Part shown: positions 43,581 through 64,000 of the stretch, one piece after another
How the letters are laid out: each line of letters starts with the position of its first letter
How positions within the stretch are numbered: position 1 is the first letter of the stretch
DNA from: Rhinopomastus cyanomelas
Lineage: Eukaryota > Chordata > Aves > Bucerotiformes > Rhinopomastidae
NCBI GenBank assembly: GCA_013400115.1
Contig: VXBP01004622.1
Location: 372,001-436,000 of the forward strand
Direction: 5' to 3'
Length of the DNA stretch: 64,000 nucleotides
Notes under the pieces: model-generated
What the model saw: only the letters and a program-made list of their open reading frames with translations
What the model was told of the DNA's origin: nothing
Databases searched by the model: none
Translations under genes and position numbers: made by a program

Positions 43581-46500
43581 TTTAGATAGTACTGCAAAAA
43601 TGCACATCACCTTACAAACATGGAGAAGATGACACAGGCTACCGCAAGGCGCTTACACTTCAACATTTGACAACACACGACAAAAAAATTGTGAACAGGA
43701 GGAGATGGGGGAGGGTAATGCTGTCCAGGGTAAAAAGAGGGACCTTGCTGAGAAAGGTGACTGTCCCATAAATAAAAAGTGAGTGACAAAGGGCCAGGCA
43801 CAAGGAAGTGACAAGCAGCAGCAGTTGGAGAGATGACAACGTGGAACACAGGACATTGATAAAACATTGTGCAGAGACAGGCTGGGCAGCACCAGTAGAA
43901 AGACAAGGACCTGTAGGGTTAATATCATAAGAATGCATCTACATAACACACCATTGTTTCAGCTGTTCCAGACAAGATAATTGTGAAATACAAGCAGAGG
44001 TGGCTTTTTTGAATTTTAAAAAACCAAACAACCCAATCCTTTCCCATCAGGAATCCTACTGTAACACTAGTTTCCGTTATGAATACTTTGCACTTCTAAA
44101 CTGGAAAGCAGGGAATACCAAAAACTCTTCAGATTCAGTCAAGACTCAAAGGGAAACAAAACAAGTAACAAATCTTGTAATTTTGAACATTTCACCCTTT
44201 TTACCCTACAGTATCTGCTTTACATTTTGTGGCATATTTTCCACATGTCAAGATGGAAATCTCCTACTTAAAAATGTTAACTACCGACTTAGTTAAAATC
44301 TCATTATCCTGCAATTTTCCCTTGTAGACAGAGCATGAGGAGGCCAAGCTTTGGTGTGGGAGTTGAACATTCCAATTGCTGTAGCAGCACTGCAGTTAAG
44401 ATGGAACCTCACTCGGCAAGATTTGCCTTTTTTTTGTTGCAGACATTTGTGTCTGGTTTCTTCTCAAGGATCCAGATACTGTATGACAGTAACTGAATCA
44501 AGTTTTAAGTGTCCTATTAAGTAAAACAACACAGATTCTCTCTGCTGCTCTTTACAGCATCATGGTATTAGTGCTACAAAGGCTGTGTTGATGTGGCTTA
44601 GGTGCTGACAGATTAGCGAAAGGAAGAAGCTTCCCCACTCTATTTTCTTTTTTAATACAGATGCAGTGAATGCACGTACAAGTCTGCAAAGGCCAGGAGC
44701 AGTGCTTCCAAAGATGCAGTCACCTTTGCACAGCAACACCTTCAACTCCGAGTCCTCCTACAAACAGCAAGTACTCAAAGATCAGGTTTCTGCTTCCTTA
44801 CATGCTGTTGGGGAGCTGGGGATGCTTGAGGAGACGGTCTTTCCCATGACCACCTGCCTTGTACTTCTCATGTGGATGAGAATAAGGGGATACAGGGGGC
44901 ATAAACACACACTTTTACCTTACAAATTCTTAGGAGTTATGAAAGTAAACACATTGACCTATATTTCAGCTATACAGGTAAATGCATTATTAATTTATAT
45001 TGATGTGGCACTCTAGCCTTTGGTGGCCCATTTATTTTTTTCCACAAGGTGGCTCATGCACATGGAGTTTTCTTGGTCCTGCAGCACTCTGGTAGAAAGC
45101 TGTGATGCTGTTTTCCACTCCAAACACAAGTAATCCACAACTACATTCTCATAAGCATTAAACGATGAGGCAAACTGCCACAAGCAATTGTGTAGAACAG
45201 GACCATCCCAACAGCATTTGTTTTGCACTGTGTAAAACAACATTTGGAAAAGGCTGAAGCCAGAATACTCTGAAAGGCTCACCCTCTGCAGAAAGGGCAG
45301 CATTTAAGCAGCTATGCCACAATCAGGGCACATCTTGCAGATACAGGGGTTTTGATAATTTTGAGACTGTTTTTTAAATGTTTGGTTCACACCTGTCAAG
45401 AGTAAATTAAACCCCACAAGATCAGACCAGTGTTTCACTTTGCCCAGCCTGTATTGTCTTCATCTTTCACCAATTCTCAAGAGACAGAGCACACAGAAAA
45501 GTAACCTTCCCTTGGCAGAACTCTTATTTACAGCAACTTAAAATCTCCCTGAGTTAGTGGATGCGTCAGACCATAGTTTAACCAGCCCCTTTAAGTTACA
45601 CTTCTATTCCCCTGCTATGTTCTGCAGCAATAAATCCCACAGTCTGACTTTGCACTGCATGAGAGCACTGCCATTTCTGTTAACCCCAAACAGCTCCGAC
45701 CTTGTTTGGTATCCACCAGAGACAAAGGCACACATCCCTCTCCATCTGCAGACAGCCTGAAACTGAGACAAAGGCATGAGCTCTGTTCCTCAGAGCTGAC
45801 CAGCAGCTTCTAAACACCACAGCATACCAGCAGAGACACTGACAACATCTACCATTTCATCAGACAAAACTGGATTAGAGAATATTCCTAATAAAGGGCA
45901 AGAACTGCAGTAGGGAGGTAGACAGGAATAGAAGGGTGTTGTGTGTTTAGCTTAGCTACACATACTTCAAAGGCAGCATCATTTCCACTGCAACTTCATG
46001 AAAATATGGCACTTTGTGTGCCACTGTTTTGCAAAGACACTGATATCAGACACTCGAGTGACATAAGAGTGGAAGCACTCACATTCAGTGTTCTGAAACT
46101 GAGGAGGCAGCAATGCTGAGTTAGCATTCCAACAGCTGCTTCTATTTTAAGACACCAATTCTGAGGAGTGTGGTTCAGACACTCACCTGTCTGAGCTCTT
46201 ACTAAAAAAGATACTGAATCTGTCCTTGTCATGCCACGAATATCTCTGAGCAAGAGTAGGAATCCTCTCAAAATATTTATAAGTGTAGTATAGTGAAATG
46301 CAGAAATCTGCAGAAAGCCCTCTGGATTTTGAAGCAAGCTGTACTACTGCTGGTGGGTCTCCAAACACGCACTTGAGACAATGCCATGTGAACAGGAAAA
46401 TGAATCAAAACTGCCCCCTTAATTATTGCTCAACACAAACAAAAAGTAGGGACAGTCACTAAATCATCACCAGAGCTACAGGCCAACAAACGATGAGCTC

Positions 46501-48609
46501 TAGAGGAATAAAGTATTGACAGCAGGCAGGAAGGCTGTCTTGGAACACCACAAACATTTAATAAAGGCAACATTAAAAAAAACCTCCCACAAATGTGTAA
46601 AATACTCAAGTGGTAAGTCATTTCCAAACAAGTGACTGAAGACTAAAAGGTACCATGGAGTGGGGTAGCATCTGAAGTGCCTGCAGAAGGCTGGCTGGAG
46701 GAAGTGACTCGAGATGGCGCTGCTCTCCCACAAAGCTGCCTTGTCATCCTGTGCTGGCAAGTCCAGCAGTAAGGGAGTCTGCAGGGCTTTCAGCTGTCCT
46801 GCCAAGACTCTGTGCGAGAGGTCACCAAACTGGCTGCTAAGGGAAAGTGATGGCTGGGCTGAGCATCTGCATGCTTCAAACCGTCAGAAAGGGAGTTAAC
46901 AGCCAGTTTCCAGGTAATTTCTCAGCCGAAGGTCCAAGTGCACTGTTGTTTCTCACAGAGCTAACAGGGCAGTGATTGAGTCTTGTTGAATGATTTACCC
47001 CCCTGCTGGGCTTTGCAGTAATGCAGGAGTTGGCAGTTCAGAAAGCAGCACCACTACTTCTACCTAACTTTTATTTCTGTCCCCAGCCTTCCCCCACAGC
47101 CACTAGCTCATCCCAGTGTACCTGACTGGCTGAGGTGATGTTTGTCCTCATCGCTGCACGGTCCTGCTCTGAGCAGGCCCAAATGATGCAGTGATTGCAG
47201 AGCCCAAGCTTTTGACCTCAACAAGAGGGTTAAAAGCAGAAAAGTCAACTTTAGACAAGACTTAGGAAAACCTCTATAAAAATAACTAGGTTTAGAATTC
47301 CCTTTGTATTCCCTCTGTGGTGAACAGGCCTGAGGCACCTCTACGCACACGTATTGCTCTGTAAGATCAGCTTTGCCATACAATCAATCATCACATACTC
47401 TGTCCGGACAGAGTATCAACATCATAGAAGGCTTTTAATACAGCCAAACCAGCAGCTTTTTGGTCAGTCACAGTAACCTGGTGTTCAGCAGCTTGGGGGC
47501 CATGTAAAGAAGCAATGGCTAGAGGAAGAATTACATCAGCACATCACCCTGCCACACATCCACAGGATCCAGTTACCAGACACAAAGGAGTGTTCTGCAC
47601 TCTTGATTCTTTTCAGTGGCATTTCAACTTGCAACATGCGAACACCAAGGTATTTGGAGCTCCAAAACTCAGCCTCGAGAAGCTTCTTCACCTCACTAAA
47701 TACACACTGCTGCTTCGCCTCCCAGGGTCATGTCAGAGGGAAGAGGTGGCAAAAGGCAATAAGTCTCAGTCTCAAAGCACTTCACTGGTAAACGAGATCC
47801 AATATCTATCTCAAAGGTTCCAGGACTGCAGACAGTTTAAAACATGTACAGGTGGTTTTCAGGCCAGGAAGAAGAGGAATTCTAGGCCTCTGAAGGCTTG
47901 GTCTAGGACCAAGCAGTCCACTAGGCTCTTCATGTCAGTGTGGAAGGCAGATCCATTGCTCATGGTCTGTGTCATTTGCAGTAATAAAAGATTTGGGAGC
48001 TGTCAGTGATAGCAGCCAACACTTAGCAATACACTGAAGCTGTGCTTAAACACAAAAATAAAATTCCCTTCCCTGCCTTGAAAACAGTCTGGGGGAATGT
48101 CTGGATAAACAGTTAAAACCACTGGGTCCAGCAACATGTCAAGCAGCCTCAGGCATTATGAAGCCTCGGGGAGGGAGGAGAGTGCAGTCTGTGTCTGAGA
48201 CAACCTCAGCCAAGGTTGGGGGAAGAGGGGGAGAAAAAAAAAAACTTCAGTGTTACATTTGAAAACAAAATTATGGGCTTTCTTCCCTCTTCCCCCATTC
48301 CTCTATTCTCTCCCAAGTTTCCTATGCAGAGACTCTGCTGCTGGAGAGTGCGATCAGGGGATAATTTAAGACACAATATCTGTGTGGCCTTTATAAAAAG
48401 GAAAAGTGTCTTGTGTTCTGGAGTAAGGAGTGGGAAGTCTCCTCCTGCCATATATCCAAGGAAAGCCCAGTCATGATGTCCAGCCCTCACTCTGGTGAGG
48501 AGCAAAGACTGGCAGAGCCAGGAGAAAAAAAACCTGGCTTTACACCACAGGTAGAACCCACGGATACGGTAGGAACCTGTACAGGGGAGGTTGAATTTAA
48601 AGCACCAGT
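43550..48609 (-). other. SLC43A2: SLC43A2 probable 3' untranslated region
   Basis: About 5 kb with no CR1 or splice-supported exon between the TAA at 48612-48610 and the AATAAA pair near 43550. Absence of repeats over 5 kb, unlike the flanks, fits transcribed UTR. A shorter form could end near 45010, where another AATAAA lies (45036-45031). A 164-codon plus-strand frame (47515-48009) is unsupported. The extent is inferred. Confidence 0.5.
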
Positions 48610-58490
<9,881 letters not shown>

Positions 58491-61400
58491 CTGGGGAAAG
58501 CAAAAGAGAAGGTTGAAACAAGCTGCTGCCAGGGGCAGGGAAGAAAAGGGAAGGAGGCTTTCTTGACATGGTATCGGCATTAAGGATTAAGACTCCTGGT
58601 TACCAGAATCTGAAGCAGCCAGCTTAACTCTTCAGGATCTCACTCTGCAGGTTGCACTGGTGTCTTCAATGTCAGAGAACGTCTATAATCCAGGATTTAT
58701 GTGCTTAATGACATTGCTTCTTTCCAGACTGACAGCATACTCTGCACTGGTTACCTTTAGCACTGGACTGTTCGCTCCAGCCTTTGCGCTTTCTTGAGGA
58801 GTTCCCTACCCCAAGGTCCGTAGCCACCACGTCTTTCCCTATCCAAAAAGGATGTGCTCATGCTCTTTACATATCCCTCTTTTTAGTCAAGAGTTGTTAG
58901 ACACAAGCTGATCGCTGCGATGTTTAACCCACTCTGCAACACCCGGTTTGTTTATGCATCTTGGGTCAGTATCCAAATCTTTGCAGTAGACCATAAAGTT
59001 CCTGTTATAATAAGAAGGGACATAGACAAACTGTGTTGCTGTTTGCATTTCCATTTGTAGCTAGGTCCCTGGCTCCTTCAATGGAAGCCAGCTCTCTGAG
59101 AGGGGCTAAAGCTAGTTGTTTCTTCATGAGCTGGATGCTTCAGACATCCAAGCTCTCTACCTTGGAGCTAGGTGCAAGAAGGTCATGACAGACACTAAAC
59201 AGCCAAAGCTTTTTTGTATTTTATTCAGCAGTAAGTAGCACCTTGTGTTGCTGTTCCTGCCATCCACCTCCCCTACAGTGCCCGAGTTCCCATCAGGTGT
59301 GATGGCATTGCAGAGCAGACCAGGCTGGTTCTGCAAGGATCTGTTGGGAAAGCAAAGCTCACGGCAGGGACAGCTAGAAGCAGCTCAGAGCAGCCACTTC
59401 TGCCTCCTCAACTGCAAAAGCACTCCCAGATTGGCTCACCAGCCCCTTTTTCCACTCAGGATCCAAAAGCAGAACAGAGCAGGCAGAAAGAGCTGCAAAA
59501 CCTTCCAGCTCTCCTGGGAAAGGAGGAGCATCTCTCCTTTTTTCTAAGCCACCAGAGGTAGACAAGCTTCCATCACTAAGTAATGATGGCCTCCAAATGA
59601 GAAATTACAGGGAGACACTTTAAAGCTTTAGGCTGCAGAGAGCTCAGCCTCAAGCTGGTCAAGAGGCAGGGATTCTGCTGCAGGCAGTTTCCCTCCCACC
59701 TCCTTTTTTCAGGTCACTTAGTCCCTAAATTCACTTTGGCATCACTACTGCATCAGTCTCAGAGGACCTCAAAGCAGGACACTGCAGGTATCTTCTAGGA
59801 CTGAGAGCATAACCAGCCTTTTATCTGTTTAAAGATGGTGCTGCTGAACAAAATGATTCAGAGAATATTAGACCAGGTCTGAGCAAGCAAATGCTGTCAT
59901 CACATTCCCCTTCCACTGCTGAAAAACAAATCCATCTTCCCCAGGAGCAGCATATAAGGCAAGCGAATCTGGCTTGTGTCATGGCAGGACCAGCGTGTTT
60001 ACAGCACAAGTATTTCTGTGCAGGAACACTCCAGGATCCATCTGGCTGTTTTTCATCCCTGTGTCTCACTGCAGAGCTTCCTATGCAGTGCTGTCTCCAG
60101 GTCCTCGGATAACCCCGGTCAGGGAACAGCAGCAGTGATGTGCTGAGCCTGATGCAGTTGGTGAACCCCAAGCAGCAGAGGCAGAAAACACTGCACTCCT
60201 CTGCAGCGAGGATCCCCACACCCATCCCCAGATCCCTGCATTCAGGAGAGCTGCCAACAGGCTGCTTTCAGGAGCTACAGACAGGAAACAGCAAAGGATC
60301 CAAAGGTCTGTTACCAGGCACAAAAAAACCCTCTTCTTGGAAGCAGTGGCCTGAATATACACTCCCAGAAAACAGCATCTGCAGATACAGTATCTGCAGG
60401 TTGCAAAGAGGCAAGTCATTGTCACCAGGCAGGGCATTCATTTAATCACAAATACCCCAAACCTAAAATAATCTCCAGAAATTACAACAAACAGCTGCTC
60501 CTGCTGGGGAGCTCAGAGGAGGGCAAGAGCTGCACAAACACAGCTGCTTCTTGGCTAGGGATGGTTTTCCCTAGAGCCTCAGAGATCACAAAAAGCTTCT
60601 TTCATACAGCAAACAAGTAACTCCCAAGTGGATCCTCCCTGCTCTGAGGGCTACTGGAGATGCCAAGCAGGCCTGAAAGCAAGCAGTCATGGCAGGGAAA
60701 ACCCAAGCCTGCTGCTTCCACAATGGGGACAGAAGTCCTAGAAAGGCTTGAGATTTCCTAAAATCCTATTTGGCACCAAGCAAGCAGCAATCAAATTGGC
60801 CAGAGAAGCTGAGGAGTTTTTATCAATCCTAATCCAAGCAGAAGCTGCGAACATTGAGCATTTGGGAAAAGACTTGACTTCCTGGATAGGCAGAGGGGAG
60901 GAAAGGGGAAAAGTCCATACCAGACAGAAAACCTCTCAGACTCTGAGTGTCAGCACTGGCAATACCCTGCAAGTCTCATCTAAAGACCAGCTACTAAAAT
61001 AACTCAATATTTACTAAGCTATTTTTCATGCTGTCTTTAGAGTGGCAACCATTGGAAAGAATGAACCACAGAGAAGGGGGAAAAACACCAAGCCATAGAG
61101 CAAGTGGGCTCTTTGTTTCTCTGCAACCAAAAAGATCTGATCCTCATTCTTATCCCAGCAGGCCAGAGGGGGCTCCTCCACTCACTTTGCCCATTCTGGT
61201 ACAACAGCCCAAATTCCACAAGACCTACAACAACAGAAACTTACTCGTCCTGTCGAAAGGTCAGTAATACTCAATGTATTATTAACTTTATGCCACATCT
61301 GAAAGTTCCTAACTTAACTTTGCTATACTGCAACTGCTCTTCCCGAGTCCTTTGTTACAGATACGCAATCCTAAACTGATAAAAGAATTTTCTCTTACTG

Positions 61401-64000
61401 ATTATCTACTGAAATGAGATAATACATTATTCTATAGCTATCTGCTTGTTTTGTACCTTACAGTGAGTTTAGGGCCTTAAATAATTTATGGGTTTTATTT
61501 CAGCTTTTTCCCCAGAGACAATCCTTACAAAACCAAGTTTCCCTCCTCTTGCAAGGACTGTCTGAAACAACAGGGGAAAGTCAAGAGATTGAGAACCAGG
61601 CTGCTGGAGAATAGTATTTCTGTTCAAGTTAATCTTTGTTTTCCCTATCTGAGGTATATTTGGAAGTTATACAGACACTAAAAATAGGTTCTCCAGGAAA
61701 GCCTCAAACTGCCCACTTTGTCCTAAGCATATGGAAATTCCCTGTTCCAATTCTCCAACAAACAAAACGTCACAGAGCCCTAAGTTTTCCTAGTATTTCC
61801 AAGCAAAGAAGACTCCCTACACAGAGATGGCCCCCTCTCATCCTAATTAAAAGGCAGCTTGTGGTAGAAAATAAGAGCAAAACAGCTGTAATTCTTTGAA
61901 AGGAAAACAGGACAGAACAACAATCTATAAAAGGCCCTTTGTGGTAATTTATCACACATGTTTATTTCTTTGCATGAAATAGCTCCAGAGCAGAACCAGT
62001 GCCAGATTCCTGTGTTGCTGTCAGAGCCACCAACACAGATCTGTTTCCATTTCCAATCTTCACTTACATTGGCTAAGAGCAAGTCACGGGGCAGAAATCT
62101 CCCCTCTGCATTTTAACAACAGGCACAGCCTGACTTTGTTCCCAGAACTGGGAACAGCTCCACTTGCCTGCCCCGCTCCTCCCCAAACCACAGCACAAGA
62201 CACCCAGGAACTGCAGTAAGCGTGTTTACAATACCTCGGGGACTTATTACTGGAACGGCTTTAAACCCAAGGGGAAAAGCTGCACAAAGTTCTGTCCCAG
62301 GCTGTAATCCTCACAGATCCCATTTATCCCTTGCATAGGCACTGAGGATCCCCATCTCAAGCACTCCCATCAGATCACACCGTGCCCATGCATGCAGGTG
62401 TCCCAGGAGGTTGACACCCAGTGAAGTACCCCCCAAGCCACAGCATCCAAACCCCACATGCTGCAGGGGCTCCTTCCACAGCAAAGGGAGCAACTGCAGC
62501 CCACTTGGGGTGGCCAGGGACCAGCTCATGCACCATTGGGTTTGACCCATTTCCCGAGGCTCTTCAGGACACCTGCAGCTGGCAGCAGAAGGAAGTCACC
62601 TTGCTTTGACTTGTGTGGGCACATGCACGATCAGCAGCCAGAATAAACTTGCTTGGCACCAGAAGTTGATCAGTGCTCGCTGGCTTGGTAATGAATGTCC
62701 TCAAAAAGGTCTTAATCTTCCCTTTCAGGACCTGCTCCAGCCTCTCCCAAGCACAATGCACAGTACAGCCTGCACAAGCCATATTACCTGAAGCCCCACA
62801 AGCCATGGGCCTCTCATTGCCCTGTCCCTCCCATGACACTCCCTGTCCCCATGGGTGACAGGGAGAAGGGATTCACAAGAGTGCTCCTGAGATGCTACCA
62901 ACAGAACAAGAGCAAACAGCCTGAATGTTTCATCTAAACCTTCCCTGGCACAACTTAAGAAAAAGTTCTGCACTGAAAACGCAATGAAGTATTGGAAGAG
63001 ACTGCCCAAGGAGGTGGTGGAGTAACTATGCCTGAAGGAGTTCAAAAAGCAAGTAGACATGGTCCTGGGAGACAGGGTTTAATGGGCAGGGTGGAGTCAG
63101 GTTGATGGTTGGACTGGATGATCTTGTAGGTCTCTTCCAACCTCAGTAGTTCTACGAGTCTAAGAGAACACCATGTCCTCACAGAACAGCAGCTGCGAGC
63201 TCCCCAGCTTGCAAGCAAAACCACATAACGGTTAGTTGCCTGTGAGCAAAATGCACCCGCTTTTAACAGTCTCTACCTGTATCACAGCATAGCTGTGGTG
63301 AAGAACTACTTCCCTCCCACTTTTAGATTATTTTAACCCCATTCACATGCCTCAGGTACCAAAAGGCCTCTGTTCTAAGCTCCACGAGGAGGCACAAGCA
63401 AATATGTCTGAATCTGGAATTGATAAACCAGGCCTGAAGCCACTTCGGTTCTTTACAAAGCACACTGATGCCTGGAAGGGATGGGCTCCACCTGAAGTCT
63501 CCCTATGGGAGCACAGAGCATCACTGCTTGCTTCAGACCTCCTCAAAGTTTGAGTCTCTTCTTGAAAGTTCTGACCTTTTTTCCTGACACTATTTCCTTA
63601 GTGCTGCAAAACTGGCTCACTAACAAGGGCACTAATAAGTGACTTTAGCTTCTGGCGCTAAAAGCCACAGTACAGAACATCAAATACATTTCTGTCCTAT
63701 CCTTGCCCTCCCTATTATTGCCAGTGGCTCCAAAAGAATCTATGACCCTCTAATAACCACCCAGATAGACAAAAACCAACGCTGGCAGCAGCAGGATGGA
63801 ACCTCTCCTATCCCATCCCACAGCAGTACTTTCTTGCTGTTATTTGAAGCATGGCAGGATGACATTTGCCCCACAATTTTTTGGGGCAGCACCCAAAGCT
63901 TCCAGTGAAGAACACCACATACAAAAAAGAAACCAACATCTGCAGAGGGTGCTGAGTGCTTTGAATATACAAAAGCGACAACAGCAGCACCACCACAGCA
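58491..64000 (-). other. SLC43A2: SLC43A2 intron continuing past the window edge
   Basis: I searched both strands here for the preceding exon (human ...GFGGMCMTFTSLT) and did not find it, so this is one intron longer than 5.5 kb. It holds one CR1 copy at about 62900-63164. The remaining open frames are short and unrecognised. Confidence 0.7.
62900..63164 (+). repeat. CR1 LINE 3' end with an internal 30-bp inversion
   Basis: Plus-strand CR1 words: 'agaacaagagcaaacagcct', 'attggaagagactgcccaag', 'ttggactggatgatcttgta', tail 'agttctacgagtctaag'. Bases 62926-62955 are the reverse complement of what CR1 has at that point. Confidence 0.88.

Noticed and set aside
63808..63996. Hydrophobic minus-strand frame as an upstream SLC43A2 exon
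   Set aside because: It does not match the preceding transporter segment and lacks a suitable donor in phase 0.

Overview
This is vertebrate nuclear DNA, almost certainly from a bird. The evidence is a set of CR1 LINE 3' ends spread over introns and spacers (about 17 recognisable fragments, both orientations), short introns with consensus GT-AG junctions, two CpG-island promoters, and three protein-coding genes whose translated exons match well-known vertebrate families. There is no bacterial-type gene organisation, CRISPR array or complete mobile element. The species cannot be read from the sequence. Gene content and order match the conserved block INPP5K-PITPNA-SLC43A2 (human 17p13.3; chicken microchromosome 19, from general knowledge).

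All three genes run leftwards (minus strand), head to tail. (1) INPP5K, 15843 to 5: complete coding sequence in 12 coding exons, predicted 461 aa, a phosphoinositide 5-phosphatase with a C-terminal SKICH domain. An alternative first exon at 13508-13234 joins exon 2 in the same phase and would give a 540-aa form. (2) PITPNA, 37075 to 19918: ten coding exons of phosphatidylinositol transfer protein alpha, including an 8-nt microexon at 26250-26243. The first coding exon (about 20 nt, start codon) is not visible and probably lies in an assembly gap marked by the single N at 41955 inside the promoter CpG island. The 3' UTR is about 3.5 kb and ends near 16360, about 0.5 kb from the INPP5K start. 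(3) SLC43A2 (LAT4), 58490 to 48610: the last nine coding exons (401 aa), with the N-terminal third upstream of the window's right edge and a probable long 3' UTR ending near 43550 (or 45010).

The spacers are short. PITPNA-INPP5K holds a C-rich degenerate repeat and the INPP5K CpG island. SLC43A2-PITPNA is about 1.4 kb and largely made of consecutive CR1 3' ends next to the PITPNA CpG island. From 58491 to 64000 I see only SLC43A2 intron with one CR1 copy.

Functionally, INPP5K and PITPNA both act on phosphoinositides (removal of the 5-phosphate; PI/PC transfer that supplies PI for kinases). SLC43A2 is a plasma-membrane transporter for large neutral amino acids. Their adjacency is an old synteny, not an operon. 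I found no previously undescribed system. The most notable items are the microexon, the alternative INPP5K first exon, a CR1 tail forming most of a splice acceptor region, a GC donor in SLC43A2, an in-frame tandem acceptor in INPP5K, a 30-bp microinversion inside a CR1 copy, and the missing PITPNA exon 1.
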